This document shows, in pieces, positions 29,451 through 43,747 of a stretch of 64,000 nt of DNA. The notes below the pieces were generated by a model. The model saw only the letters and a list, made by a program, of their open reading frames with translations, had not been told where the DNA came from and made no database searches. The position numbers and the translations under genes were made by a program. Each line of letters starts with the position of its first letter. Within the stretch, counting starts at the first letter, position 1. Source of the DNA: Bigelowiella natans CCMP2755 (lineage: Eukaryota; Cercozoa; Chlorarachniophyceae); the NCBI GenBank assembly GCA_000320545.1, contig ADNK01002373.1, positions 1-64,000 of the forward strand, written 5' to 3'.

Positions 29451-29566
29451 TCATGCATGATGCATTTTCAAGCTTCTATACTATCCGGAAATGCGCTGGC
29501 TACAGATATCTACAAGATCAAAACCAAGAATCTTGGAGTTTGTTGGAGGATTTTCAACAGACGAAG

Positions 29567-29652
29567 CTACATAATTTTGGCTTTGCTGAAATCCATCTCT
29601 GGATGCTGACCCAATTTAAACACCCATATTACATAAATGTTACATAAACATA

Positions 29653-29689
<37 letters not shown>

Positions 29690-31484
29690 TGCGTGTGTTC
29701 TCTCTCTGTGTAACACGAGCCATTCTGTTAGTGTAAACAACGAAGTTTATTCACATGACATGAGCGCGATTGCAAATAGGGCATATGTAATACAACAATA
29801 TGTGTGAATTATGTTGTCATCAAAATGAAAAATAGATGACAATAGAATACCTGCTCCATGAACTTTTTGAGCATATCTTGTTTTTTCATCTCGTCACTCG
29901 TTGGCTTTCCCATTCTCTTTTGGTTTTGGTCGAACATCATCTTCTCTACTGTCTGGCGTGTGGACCCATCCTACACCCACAGAGGAGTACACAAGAATAA
30001 GTGATGACTATAAATGGCTTCATGTGACGACGATGATGATTATGACGATTATGATGATTTCTATTTCCAATTCTGATCATGAGGAGGATACCAAATCCGA
30101 TAACTTTGAGTTTTCCGGTTGAATCTTTTGGGTGTCAATTTTTGGGCCCCCCTTCAGTGCGCACTTTCAAAACAACAACAACAACCACATCCACAGGTTA
30201 TTATTGCTTAAGACATGATGGGGAAGTGGGGATATGCTGCAACTCACGTTCCACCAACTCATTTGATCTTGTTTCTGAATATAGCTCGTTAGCGCTTTCT
30301 TGCCGTCGTGCTCATCTAATAAAAAAGAACGCAATAATAGTGAGTATTGAGAACATAAGGAGAAAAACGAAGAAATATAGAACGTAAAATTGTACGTGTT
30401 TTTAGGATACACAATGGTGACTGATGATAATATCTCATAGCAGTATAACTACCGATGATCCACGTCGTGTCGTCGATGATAATCTTATGAGGCCATTCGC
30501 CTTCAATCACCACCTTCTTGTCCGCCTTACTAGAGATCTTTATTCCTTTAGGGTTGATCGATACATCGAGATCCCGAGCACGTTTCGCGGCCTCAGGTAG
30601 CCATATGTGCATCGTGACCTCTTTCAACGTCTGCGTCCATACGTACTGATCAGTACGCCCACCATTTCCTTTTGGTGCTTCGGATACGTCATTGTCCTCG
30701 TTTTCGTCATTTTTCGGATCCTCTTTCCAGGCCTCCTTCAATCCCGCATGCTTCTCGTTGATAGGATTCAAATCGTCATCTAGCTCAATGACTTCGTTGG
30801 CAGCCGATTCGTTGTTCCTAAATACAATTTCACAGCCATCATCGTATGAATAACTTGCTCATGATAAATCCAGTGATTGATGCATATAATTAGTACTGTG
30901 AAGAAGCACGATCCTCAGTAGGTGATGGCGCCTTTTGTTCTTTCTCTTGTGTGGGAATATTAGAGCTCCCCTGTTGTTTTTAAAACAAGCATGTTGAGAA
31001 GTGGCGAAATGAAACGTTAAAGTGTACTGATGTATAATTGAAACATTTGTACGGACGTCCCATACGATGTGATAACAATGAGATATTTTTTTTCAATTTC
31101 CAACCTTAGAATTTGATGCCTCTACCTCCATCTTCTTAGCGTCCGCCTTAGCACGTTGAACGTGCATTTTGGCCATCTTCAGCACCTTGCGAGCGTGGGA
31201 ATCGTCTGTAAAAAACGAATGCTTTCGCCGCATAAATCCAAATACAGTTTGGATAAATTTGAGTTCCTGCCCTATTCCTTGGTGCGCCGAGAAGACTTGC
31301 TCTGATGAACAAACACACACGATCGATCATCGCGCATATAGAATTGCCGCGTGCCAAGCAACAATACCAAGAAAAACAAGGTGATACCATCCTATTTGTA
31401 GTAGCAGAACACCAAAAAGAAAATAAAGTCCGCCCACCAATCTACATCAAAGTAACCTAGGGCCGCATCGTGCTTAGTCGACAT
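29567..31484 (-). CDS. NUDC: nuclear distribution protein NUDC homologue
   Basis: Eight exons, all phase-consistent: 31484-31446, 31299-31105, 30970-30897, 30817-30453, 30315-30248, 30163-30092, 29970-29851, 29605-29567, giving 323 residues (animal NUDC is about 330). NUDC acts as an Hsp90 co-chaperone-like factor in dynein/Lis1 function and mitosis. The N-terminal helical domain is seen as [18 protein letters not shown]. The CS domain runs from [17 protein letters not shown] to TTWIID. The conserved C-terminal tail is intact: [20 protein letters not shown], then [35 protein letters not shown] and finally [12 protein letters not shown]. The start was chosen because the 13-codon first exon ends in YFD and splices directly to QVF, as in other NUDC N-termini. 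Confidence 0.95.
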
Positions 31485-32049
31485 ATCAGCGGTTCTCCAG
31501 TTGTGGGTGGATGCGGTGTCGTAGCAAGTTCCGAACCGCGTTGGTGCGGTAATAGACAAAGTTGCGACAATAAATTTGCTATGACAGCAATAGAAAATAT
31601 GCCCTTTTTACGTACGTATTTTCCTGGAACTAATTCGCGAAGTCCCCGCAGCATCTCTTAAAATAGCCTTTATTTCATATCTTACGACATCAGTGAAGCA
31701 TAACCATTACTCTGTGCCAGATCTTGAATGTTACCACTGTGCGGAGGGTCGAAATAAATCCCATTTTTGGCCTAATGTCGAGTAACTTTATCTCAATTCG
31801 GTTTTATTATGGGTCATTTTTACTATTCTCAAGACATGGTGTGATCCTTCGTGAGTCTTATCTGAATTAGCTGTCGAATTTGCGCAGCCGAAGTGCCACA
31901 GCATTCTCCTCCCTCTACGAGGTGAACTGGAAGGGACTGGGAGAGCCACACTAATTGCGGTAATCCTCGTATCAATACGAAGTATTCTTATTCTTTTTCT
32001 AGAGATTATTAAAATTTCGTCAACAAAATGCAGACGAGGAACGATTAAA
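31485..32049. promoter_or_regulatory. divergent promoter interval, NUDC / SRRT
   Basis: The head-to-head ATGs are 565 bp apart. The sequence is mixed and non-repetitive, with no island words and no obvious TATA box. It must contain both promoters unless there are upstream non-coding exons. Confidence 0.45.
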
Positions 32050-34652
32050 ATGAGCAAAGACATCACAGAGAAGCGGAAGAAGCGTTCCCGTGAGGAGAGT
32101 GAAGAAGGGGGCGACAAAGATGTCGAGAACAAAAATAATGTGGACGATAGTGGTGACACTGACAAGCCCAGGGAGAAGAAACGGAAAATGGATGAAAAGA
32201 ACGACAAAGATGACGACACACAAAATGAGAAAGATGGTAAAGACAAGGAGGGAGGCAGAGATGATGATACCAAGGATGCGAATGATAAAGGCAAGAATAA
32301 AGATAAAGAATCCGTTGAAAACGAGGACACATACACAGACGCGTTCGGTAGGGCTGTACCTCGCGGTCGCGGGCGATATGAAAGGTATAACACACCAACG
32401 ACAAACCTAACCTACCCACCCACTCTCTCTTTCTCTCTTCTCTGGAAAATGATCATGCTACAGAACATACATACTACACCAGATCTCAATCTAGTTTTTG
32501 TCCTCCTCCTCCTTTCCCCCTCTAGTTCTTCAGACAGCGACGACGATGATGCAGGGAGGGGCCGCGATTACAGGAGAGGGGGGCGGGGAAGGAGGCGCAG
32601 CCCGTCGGACGACAGACGAAGACGTAGCCGTAGTCGCACACCACCACCTAGAAGGGGGGGATCCTCATCCCCTCGTTCAGATAGTCGTAGCAGGAGTAGA
32701 AGCCGCCCCCGTGATAATAACAGAAGCAGCCGAAGATTCAGCACTTCACCACCTCGCCCTCGTCACCGAAGTCGCAGTCCGAGCCCCCCCCCGGTTAAGA
32801 GAAGACGCTATGACGGAGGGGGGAGCGGAGGAGGCGGGGGCTCTTCGAGAAGGCCGCTGCCACCACCCGTGAGAGGAAGAGGGGGAAGTTATGGGGGCGG
32901 TCGACTACCTACTTCCAGAAACAACAACGGCTCACTTGACACTACGTCCCCTGGAATGATGCGTAGCACCAGACGCATGGATCCTCAGGAGGGAGCAATG
33001 CTGTCTTACAAGGAGTTTCTTATCCAGGAAGAGGATGATGACCAGATCACACCCGAGATGGCAGTTAAGAAGTACAACGAGTATAAGGAAAACTACAAGA
33101 AGAAGTGGGAGCGCAGGTCCTGCTTAAAACACGATACGCACGACGCATATACACGCTCACATGCAACCATTGAATTATCTCTATGATACAAGACAATTTG
33201 TAAACGCATCTTGTGTCTATATGCATGGATAAATTCATGAAGAATGGGGTTGTAAAGCACTTGCTGCTACTGCTGCTGCATTGATATACTACTCCTCCTC
33301 CTCCTCCTCCTACTACTACTATCTTACAGATTTTTCAACGAGCACAGCTTGGACCCATGGTTCCAAGGCTTATACCTTCCTAGTCACTTAGCTCAAATAT
33401 TACCCGAACGCGACGCTCGGGTAGAAAATAATATAGGAAATATAACGATGGAAAATGTTTCACATATATTGATGGGATTTGGATGAATATTGTAATGATG
33501 ATTAAGCAAAACAACCGTAAATGCATGAAGAATAAATGTTGTTGTACATCATCATAGATCAAAAAGTACTACGAAGAATTCATGGCAGCTTACAAGGAGA
33601 AAGGGGCGTTTCCTAATGCCGAGATAGATTTGGTTAAAGATGACGATGATGATGATGACGAGAATGGCGCTGATGGTGCTGCTGAAGGAGGACCAAAAAG
33701 TAAAAAAGACGAAGAGGGCAAAATCAATAGCAAAAACGAGAGCAAAAGCAGCAGTAGCAAGGCGAAATATTACCGTAATTGTGTGCTTGTGAAGTTCATT
33801 CCAACTGATACCACGAGGACTGCTCTGCTGGACGCGATAAAGGTAGCAAGTAACAATCATACCGATTACTAGTAAGTAAGTGAGTAGCACCACTTAATGT
33901 TGTCGTCGTCATCGTCGTCGTCGTATTTTCTATATCTCTCTAATTCTTTCTGTAACAAGGAAAAGGACGGGTTGGAAGGCGATTTTATGTTCCGTCCAGA
34001 CACAAGGAGTAGGGATCTGACAAGGTCGGCGTGGCTTCAGTTTTCAGATGAAGCAAAGTGCGAAAGTGTGGTCAAGCAGCATTCCACCATCACCATCAAC
34101 GACCGGAGACTATCACTTCTACCTGCGGAAAAGGCCAGGGACGCTATTGTTCCTAAGTTTACACTCGACGATGAAAGGGTGGCGGCAGATCTGGACATGG
34201 CCACCAAGGTGAGTGTGTGTGTGTGTGTGAGTGTGTGCATGCGTGCGTGCGTGGTGTTCCTCCCTCCTTCCATCTCTATTAAGTACAGTATGGGGATATA
34301 CATTGCATCATAACACAGAAGAAAATATGTTAGCTGTGTTTAGATAGAGGAAGTTGAAGATGGCGGCGACGACGATGACGATGATGATGATTATCATGAC
34401 TTTTTGTATGTGAAATGTTGTAAAATGTAAAATTGTATGCACGAATGATTAACACCTAAATGATGGACAGTACTCAACACAGACATGCATGTAAGAATAA
34501 CTAATCTGTAGAGGTCCTCCACCCCCCTCTAACCCCTTCTTCTCTTCTTTTTCTTCTTCGTCCTTCAGCTGGCGAATAAGCTCGACGAAAGGCACGGCAT
34601 CAAGAACGAGTTTCTATCGAGAATGGATGATGCTGTTTTCCGCGGCTTTTCG

Positions 34653-34688
<36 letters not shown>

Positions 34689-36977
34689 TTGCGGTTCCTT
34701 CGAATAAATCAATTTACAACAGTTATTCTTAGTGATTGATTCTTATCCGTCATGTGTGTTCCTCTGCCTTCTTGCCTTCTGTTTCTTGTTTTGCCTCTTC
34801 TCTCACCGCATCATCATCATCATGATCATCATCTGTGTTTTTTGCTCTCCTCCTTAGACACTAAAGAAGCTAAACATCGTGGTGGAGTATCTTAGGCGTG
34901 TACATCTTCATTCGTACTATGTGCACCAGAGCTTCCAGACTTACGAGGAGCTTCTCTTCACCGTTGGAGAAGTAATAATGACAATAATAAGTAGTAGTAG
35001 AAGTAGCAGTAGCAGTAGTAGAATTAGTTGGAGGAGGAGGAGGAGGAGGAGGAGGGAGAGGAGAGGTAATAGCAGGAAAGGAGAGGAAGAGAGAGAGACC
35101 AATCGTTGGCCAACCACACAGTAACTAGAAGCTTGCAGCAGCAGCAGCAGCAGCAATTAGGGCTTGACCTTTACAGCACACCCCCCTCCTCTCATTTTTA
35201 TTTATTTGTTTGTTTATCGATCGATTGGTCGATCATTGGCAGAAATTCACGCGGTCTGGAACTGAGAATGATGCAGAAAGCTGGTACGCAAAGCTGAGAG
35301 AAGAAACGCAACGATTGATTGACGGAGATGTGGCATCATACGCCGCTGCTGCTTGTGGTGGTACCGGAGACGATAATGAGGATGATAAAGCCTCATCGTC
35401 ACCTGACTATGAGGCTCCTGTACAAGAGTTTTTGGAGGCAAAAACTATCAAATTGTCAGAACCTGGAAAATTTAGGTTGTAGTTCCCCCATCCCTTCTAC
35501 AGATCGTGAGATACAACACAACCAACAGCACATTGTAGCATTCACTCCAGTAAAGAGAAATAATAACCGCTGATTGTTTATTATTACATATCTTTCTCCA
35601 CTGGCATCATCATCATCATTATTCCCATCTCTGATGATGTGAGTGTTCCTTTCGTCGCTTTGCTCACCGGCTGTTTTGCTATTCCTACTCTTCTTCTTCT
35701 TCTACTTCAAGATGTGCTCTATGCACCAAACTGTTCAAAGCTGACTATTTCGTCCACAAGCATCTTCGCAATAAGCATAAAGAAGAAGTGCTTAAGGTAG
35801 AATATTGTGATCAATTTAGACGACTTCGAGCATTGATGTGACACCCAACAAGCACAGCACTACTCGCTTATAGGAGAATGGAGAAACAGAAAGAAAGAGA
35901 GATAGAGAGGGAGAGGGGACAATCCATCAACTGATTAATTAGAAGGGCCAAAAGAAAATTGTTATTGATGATGATGATGATGATGATAATGATGACATTT
36001 GGATAAATAGGCCAAAGTAAAGGCACAAGACGAGCAGTTCTTCGCTAACTATCAGTCAGATCCACACCGAATCGTGCACCTGCCTCCTCCCCCTTCCACA
36101 GGCCCGCGTAATAGTGGTAGTAGTAGTAGTAGACGAGGAGCAAGATCATACCGAGGAGAAAGCAGCTATAATCGTGGCCCTCCAATGTAATAACAATCAG
36201 CTTGTAGCAGCACAAATACGTATTATTATTATTAGTAGTAGTAATAGTAGTAGTAGCAGTAGTAGTGGTGGTGGCAAAGAGTCCACCATAGCGATTATCG
36301 GTATAGGCAATGATAATAATATCATGGTATCAATGATGATGATGAGGAGGAGGAGGAGGAGGAGGAGGAGGAGGAGCGGCAAATGAGTACATCTGTTGTT
36401 GTTGCTGTTGTTGTTGCTTCTGCACGAGGCAACAATAGAACAGTCACCATCCTTATGATCGTGGTAGCGTGTATCATTCACCAATCTTCATCATTATTAT
36501 GATTTATTGATTGCGTGCAAACAACTCAGCAGGTCCTCATCACAACGGGGTAGAGACAGAAGAGAGTACGGGAAAAGCAGCAGTAATCACTATCGAGGTG
36601 GTTATAGAGGAGAACATCATAGCAGCTCCACTAACAGAAGGTCGTCACCAGCACCATCATCTGATAGACGCTCTCCAAGGAGAGGAGAGAGGAATAAAAC
36701 CTCTCCTAGAAGCAGGCACTATTCGCCAAATCGAAGGTCCTCACCACGTCGATATTCATCTCCTCGTCGTTATTCGCGCGGATCGCCAGGACGGACGCGT
36801 GACCGCTCGCCCCGCCGTTACTCTCGAGGAGGGGGAGACTATAGAGGGGGGGGGGACCGATCACCAAGTAGAAGAGATACAAGCGTCATCGTGAATTACG
36901 AGGATATAGATGCTGTGCAGGAGGAGGAGCTGGTGGTGGACTATGAAGGCATGAACCTTGAGGACTTGGAAGACTAA
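32050..36977 (+). CDS. SRRT: SRRT/ARS2 (SERRATE) RNA-processing scaffold
   Basis: Eleven exons, phases all agreeing: 32050-32384, 32526-33116, 33330-33420, 33558-33842, 33960-34208, 34569-34652, 34858-34971, 35243-35475, 35712-35796, 36011-36186, 36533-36977; 895 residues. ARS2 bridges the nuclear cap-binding complex to microRNA processing and RNA decay. The order is diagnostic: an acidic/Lys N-terminus and an RS-rich block, then MLSYKEFLIQEEDDDQITPE with KYNEYKENYKKKWERRFF (DUF3546), an RRM-like segment (NCVLVKFIPTDTTRTALLDA), VVEYLRRVHLHSYYV, and the C2H2 finger CALCTKLFKADYFVHKHL then RNKH. A C-terminal SR-like tail (RRYSSPRRYSRGSPG) is longer than in animals, and the protein ends in an acidic VNYEDIDAVQEEELVVDYEG motif. 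(GTA)n and (GAG)n repeats fill its introns. Confidence 0.95.
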
Positions 36978-37049
36978 ATACTTAAAAAGCATGCTAAGCA
37001 CGCACTAATGAATAGATGTGGTAGTATGTAGACGTAAGCAGCAGTGAAA

Positions 37050-38300
37050 TGTGTACAATTGTCATCACAGCATCATTGAAACGACAACCCGTAAATGTGC
37101 TCATTCGCATCCCAGACCCATTAATGGACGCAGCGGTGTACATGCACATTCATACTTGCGCACGACACTAAAAAGTGATACCTGGCTATGGCATTTACTC
37201 ATTTCATCGTCATATTCGCATGCTGCGCTAGCTAGCTATACTAGTATAGGTCGCATCGCATGCATTGGCAGATATCAATGAAAGCACACATGAACTGTGA
37301 GACGGATGTGATGAAGAATCAAATTTTTTCAATGGTCATCCTGATGTAGCTGTGCAATGCAGCGGCTACAGCGCTAATGTTGCATCTGTTGGTTTCTGCC
37401 ACAATGTGTTTCATGCATTTGAAAGCGTCCTCATGCGACCGATGTTGCCGCGCACTGCGCGCAGCAGTTCTGGATTCAATTTCAGCCTTTGTCAACCGGT
37501 TCGTGTCGTCGTTGCGATTCATGATCGCGCGCATTTGATTGCGCAATCTGATTTGTTCTCGACCATGTGTTGGACATTGCAGGAGATGATCCATGTCCTT
37601 CAGGATGCCACATGCATCGCACGTGGCATCTTCCTCTGTGCATTGTCCACGTGACAGCATGAATTTGCCAAGATTGCCGACACCACAGATGGCGCGCATC
37701 CATGATGTAGCAACACTTGGAAGTTTCAGTTTGATGCCGGTGATCGAAGATGACGGGAGGAAACCAAGATTCTTGAGATGCACAGCGCGCAATGAATCAT
37801 TGGACCATTCCTCTTCGAATTCGTTGAAAGCACAAGATTTCATCACCTTGTGATGTTAAGTACACATGAACTGTGTCACACATGTTTCAAAGTGCACGTG
37901 TGCCAAAGACGGTGCGCGCGCGTATACGCGTCAGAACCCTCATTGAGGCTACATGTGCCCATTTTGCCGAATGACACACACAGTGCCGTCGTAGTGACGT
38001 ACAGGCTCGATCAAGCTACGCTATCTAGACATATCGTATACGACGTGGACGGAGGCCAACACGTGTAGCATAGTAGCTAGGATGACAAGCTGGCGCAGTC
38101 TATGCTAGCGCAGCACGTAGCTAGGTAGCCATTATGGAGCTGCGCGCCGCCGATGCATGCCTGGTGTGCTATAGTGCACCTATCTAGCTATACCTCATCA
38201 CGTATCGCATGTGCGGCCATTCTATATCGATCTCTAGTACAACGATGATGATGTCATTTGAAATAATTAATAGGCATCAAACTTAATGCATTCATTGCAT
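37050..38300. other. CATG/CTAGC-rich 3'-flanking island 5 with embedded retroelement remnant
   Basis: This lies between the SRRT stop and the 3' end of the EGF-like gene. Flanking words include GCTAGCTAGC, GTCGCATCGCATGCATTG, CACGTAGCTAGGTAGCC and CCGATGCATGCC. The centre (37319-37846) is an antisense retroelement-like ORF. The stretch 38300-38634 holds no feature I can support. Confidence 0.65.
37319..37846 (-). mobile_element. non-LTR-type reverse transcriptase C-terminal fragment
   Basis: A 175-codon uninterrupted ORF carries CDACGILKDMDHLLQCPTH, a C-x2-C...H-x4-C zinc motif typical of the region just after the catalytic domain in LINE-type reverse transcriptases. It is preceded by a WMRAICGVGNLGKFMLSRGQ-like stretch and followed by a basic helical tail. 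No polymerase motifs lie upstream, so this is a 5'-truncated copy. 5' truncation is usual for LINE insertion. The element could not be named. Confidence 0.55.
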
Positions 38301-38634
38301 TACTACCAATCTAGCAATACCATACATGCATGTGCAGAAAAACTTGGATGTTCGTGTTGGCATTCTCTACTACCTAGGCCCATAGAGCGTTCTAAACCTC
38401 TCGTAAACTGCTCACTACTTTTGTTGATGCGCACGAGTGAATGCCCAAAATTTAAAAGAAAAATCGTGCATGCTTAGAGGAGACTTGATTGAAAATATGG
38501 ACTCAACTAAACAAACGTCGTAGTGCATCGTGCTGCGTTATGCGAACAATCAAGGTCACAATAGGGGGGAGAGGGGGGACGAATGATGCTAGGACCGCTG
38601 CCAACTAATCCCATCCCACCGAAGAGAAAAATAA

Positions 38635-39796
38635 TTACAATTGCCCCTCCCCTTCTATAAAACCAGAATTGTAGCACGTGCCTCTCTGCAAAGAGGGTGG
38701 CTGCAAAGACTGCTCCATCACTGCTACTGCTACTACTACTACAACTACTACTATAACGACTACAGCACCACATCTGCTTTATCATCAGATTATCACCATC
38801 ATCATCATCATCATCATTATTCCGGCGGCCTGTGAACTGTAACAGGTCTAGAACAGTCGCTGAGGCTCCAGCCTTCGTCGCACTTACACGTCCGAAATAC
38901 GTAGTCGCACTCCCCGTGGCCTGAGCAGTCATTAGGACAGTATCCGAAACGACAACCACCTCCATTCGTGCCATACCTACAGCACAATGGATCATTATCA
39001 TGGTAATCATTCAAGCGATGATGATGAAGATGAAGATGAGTATGGTGATGCTGATATGGAAGTAGCCCCTCCCACTAGCTAGCCCATATATGATGGTGAT
39101 GCTGCCTCTCCTCCCGCTCTCCTTCTCCTCTTTAAGTTCTAACCAAGTAGCGTGATCACAAGAACAGTGCCCAGTCTCTACGTCGCATATGCCAAAATCC
39201 GAGCAGTCATCCGTACACTTGGCGTACTGACAGAATTTTCCATGAAACCTGGGAGCAAGTTGATGTTTAAGAGAGTACATTTTAGAGAGAGAATGAGATA
39301 GGCAAAGGAGGACGTGTGGGGTGGTGGAGACGATTATTACTTTAGGAGCATCAATTCGGATCACGGCACACATATAGCGGAAACAAGCAACAACAACAAT
39401 TACTACTTCTACTACTACTCCTACTACTACTACTACTACAGCAACAAACTAGTGCTATCGTCGAGTACTACTGCTACTTCTACTACCCACCCTTTATAAC
39501 ATTTGCACTCTCCGCTGGGATAGTCACAAATGCCACGACCATAGCAATCGTTGTCCAAATCAGGTCCACATAGAAGTTGCTCGCAATGTCGTCCGAGGAA
39601 TCCCTTGTCACAAGTGCAGACACCTGTGTCAAAGTTGCATGCACCGCGTCCAGAGCACCGCTCTCCGGTGCCTTGGAAAGGTTTGCAATCGATTTTGAGG
39701 CAATCATCTCCCATGTATACGTTGCCCTCTGCGTCCATTGGCTGAGGAGGAGAAAAAGTAAGTTGAGATGAAGTGGGGGGGAGGAGAGAGAGAGAG

Positions 39797-39837
<41 letters not shown>

Positions 39838-40365
39838 AGATAGGAGATAGGAGAGGAAGACGGGCAAAGTGTAACAATTTTGTTTCTAACTCATCGTTCA
39901 TTGCCAGCACCCATCAATCAACCAACTTATTATCATCATCGTCACTGTCATCACCACCACCACCATCACCATCATCATCACCATCATCGTCATGTAGAGG
40001 CATCATCATAAAATTATCTCTCTTAGTCAATGGATAGTTGTATTATTGATATTACGCAGGTGCATTTCCCAGTTTCCTTGTTGCATGAGCCGCCATGATG
40101 ACAGACTGGGCACGCTATTTCAGCACATCCAGGTCCAGAGAAACCGTTATAGCACTGACAGTATCCTTCTGTGTGAATACAGTTTCCATTGTTGTTACAG
40201 CTCCGCCCTCCAAAGCAGAGCATTTTGTATTCCACGTCCCTCGTAAGAGTAAAGGCGTCGAATGAAGGGAGTGGCTCCTCCACGGGTTGGGTGATGGGGT
40301 CCACCACCACAACAGGAACAGTTACCTATAGTTACACCCATGCAGCATTTGCCATGACGGCGATA

Positions 40366-40397
<32 letters not shown>

Positions 40398-40554
40398 CAT
40401 TCTATCTACTCCGTGGTAGTACGTAAAACGGCATTACACTCCAAAGATGCATCATAATCCTCAGAAAATAATCCAGCAATAATAAAGTAACAAGCGCAAT
40501 GATACCACTAAAAACAATAATCGTATGTGCATATTGCTATCTCCGTCTAGAATA

Positions 40555-40588
<34 letters not shown>

Positions 40589-42084
40589 TGACCTCCTGTC
40601 TTATATCCGTATCCCACGTACAATCAACACACGCAATGATGGTAGGCGACACAGTCGTAGGCGATTGTGTAGGATTCCTGGTCGGAGCTTGGGTGGGAGA
40701 AACGGTTGGAGCTGCGGTTTTGTGTGTACGGTTATAGGATGCGACGCATTGCGAGCGCTTGGAGATCATCGCTTCATATGGTATTTCCTTTGCTTGGTAC
40801 TTGATGTAAGGGCGCTCTTGTGAGGTTTGGTAGCTTCGATCCCTGCGAAAGGAAGGAAGAAGAAGAAATAGTGGATGGTGATGTAAGAATCATAATCTTG
40901 AGGCAGTGTAGCCATCTATTGTTATTAAAAATATTCTCTTTGAGTAGTAGTACTACCAGCAGAGCTGTGCGTCCCATATGTTTCTTAGGATAAATTGGAA
41001 GATACCCTCACTACCGAAGCCATTAGAGTATGGCTCCTTCCAGTCAAACATGTAGTGAGCATCACGGGAGGTTGCAATAGGGTTATCGTACGACTTTCCC
41101 CACCCTGATTTTATAGTTTTTATTGCAGACCACGATTATTACATGAGTATGATGATGATAATGTCGTCGCAGCAGGAGAGAAATTCTTTGAATCATATTC
41201 ATCATAATCTAGAATTCGGATCAGTAATCATCATGAAAGTTTACGCACGCTTCTTGTTCTTCTTCAAAACAACAACGACACTACTCCTACTACTACAACT
41301 AGTAGTACGGCAACCTGTTGTGCTATTTCCAATAGTCAAGATTTCAAATCCCTGGTCCACAAAGCAGTTGACATACTCACTCATTATACTCTTCTCCGTC
41401 TTATTAGGAGCATGCCGCATATATACGATCAGGAACTTATTTGCGCCTGGACGGGGAGACTATTGGATAGACCAAAACCAATGCATAACACCAGCAAAAC
41501 TTAGAGTAGTGCAGGTATAATGGAAACAACACTGTTAGAATAGCAGCTGCCGTAATTAGTAAGTAGCAACAGCAGCAACGAGAACCACTTCAAGAAGAGC
41601 AGTACCATCGCGATCATTCCAGTGCCTCCATTATTCAAATTGTTGATGTTTTACTACTACCTGGGATAGTGAATCGTTGCGCACGTCGTACTTCAACAAC
41701 GCGTCACATGTAAGCTGTTTTATAGCAATAGAGCAGATGAGTATAAATGCAGTTTTGATATAACTATAATCACAGGTATACAACGAATGGCCCTTACGGA
41801 TGCTGCTACGGTCATCAAGGCAAAACAACGTATCATGATTTGTGCCAACACTGTCTTTGTAGACGAAATACGAGTAGTTATTGACAGATTAGGTCTCGTT
41901 CTATGTCAATACACAGACAACAAATAATACGTGCCTAGATGAATGTATGCTAGTGACGACGATGACTGTGTGTTGGAACAGCAACGTACTCTGAGGGCAT
42001 CGCCCACTTTCTCCCCCGAGGTTCCAGAATTGTATTCGATCTTTAAAGAAGGATGTAAACAGAAGGATGTAAACAGTGATATAT

Positions 42085-42129
<45 letters not shown>

Positions 42130-42822
42130 AAGCATCATCATCATCATCATCTTTTCTTCTTCTGTTTTCCACATAATCTTTGAGTAAGGAAGTCATTCTC
42201 TGATGAAATAAAAGAAGTGATGCGTATGTATAATAATGTCCTACCGCATGAGCAATGTCGGAGTATATAGCGCTGTAAGTGTTTCTGTTGAAATAGATAT
42301 TATTAAAAATACATAGGGCAATTGCGAGAAAAGAGATACAGATCTAAAAGACAAATCGTTTTCTTCTTCTTCTTCTTCTTCTTCTCTCTCTCTCTCTCCA
42401 TCCTCTTCCTCCCTCCTTCCCTCCGGCCATCTGAAGGGCCTATTATTACCTCCATTTAGGCTGTGCAGGGATAATAGCATTACTATATCCGGCAATTGCC
42501 ATACGTGTCATCTGACAGAATATGAGTAGCATTGATAGTATAACAAAAAATGGCGATGTTAAGCACTGAAGGTCTACCCTTCCCAAAACCACAAGTCCTC
42601 TACAACAGCAACAAGCAAGCAAGCAATTCGTAAGCGTATGACGACCTGGTCATTGTTGTAGAACATAAACTGCCGCACAAGCGTTCGCAGGTGGGTCTGT
42701 AGTTTATTCCAAGATGAATCGCTCATTGATGCACCGTCCTAACAATTATAACCAATCATAACAAAGTTAAGCTGTGAATGTTTATAAAACACACACAGAC
42801 ACACACACACACACACACACAA

Positions 42823-42862
<40 letters not shown>

Positions 42863-42994
42863 CGTGTGTGTTGTAGGGGAGAGAGAGGACTTGAGTGACA
42901 TACTATGCCGCACGCAAGTACCGAAAAGTTGAAGAACGCGTCGTTGCCGTTAGGTGCGAGGATGATTATATCCGCCTTTCCGTAGTGCCATATG

Positions 42995-43043
<49 letters not shown>

Positions 43044-43147
43044 GTAATGCCTCAGCATTCAAAAACAATGTTTCTGCAGTAGTAGAAACCGAATCAATCC
43101 CCCGCCCAATTTTCACCCAAACACTTTCCTCTTCCTTCTAGGATAAG

Positions 43148-43194
<47 letters not shown>

Positions 43195-43711
43195 GTCAGG
43201 ATAACAATACGGTGACATGAACATTACGGGTACATGGGTTTATATTGGTTAAGCACCTTCGCTGGTATTTGATCATCTGAAGGTGCGTTGTTTCCATCGT
43301 TCACCTCTGAGATGCCTGCAAATGGAGGATTGGGAGGAAACACACACAGAGAGAAATGATGATGACGAAAATAATCATTATGGTTTACAATGAAAAAAAT
43401 TAAAGTATCGGCTATTACCGTGTGATTAACAACATCAAAATGAGTCATATACATGATTTATGTGTTGACTACAGTGTGTGTGTGTATTGTATTTATGCGT
43501 TTAATTGTTGATTCGTCCTCGTAGCAGTAGATGCTCATGTTTTCTTTTTATTATCATTGTTGTTGGGGAGGAGGAGGAGGACCATGAGCGTCTGAATATG
43601 GCTGTGGACGCCCTTCCTGGGGAAATCCAGGAGTATTCACGAGCTGCGTAATGTTGGCATGGATGGCGGCCTAAAATAACAACAGGTAGGAGGACAACAG
43701 AGATCAGAATG

Positions 43712-43747
<36 letters not shown>

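Noticed and set aside
31788-32419. Minus-strand Ser/Leu-rich ORFs
   Set aside because: They are antisense shadows of the Lys/Asp/Glu-rich first exon of SRRT.
38560-38640. A C-terminal membrane helix (GAIVIIFLFGGMGLVG) for the EGF-like protein
   Set aside because: It lies in a different frame. The in-phase last exon ends at a stop at 38635 before that segment.
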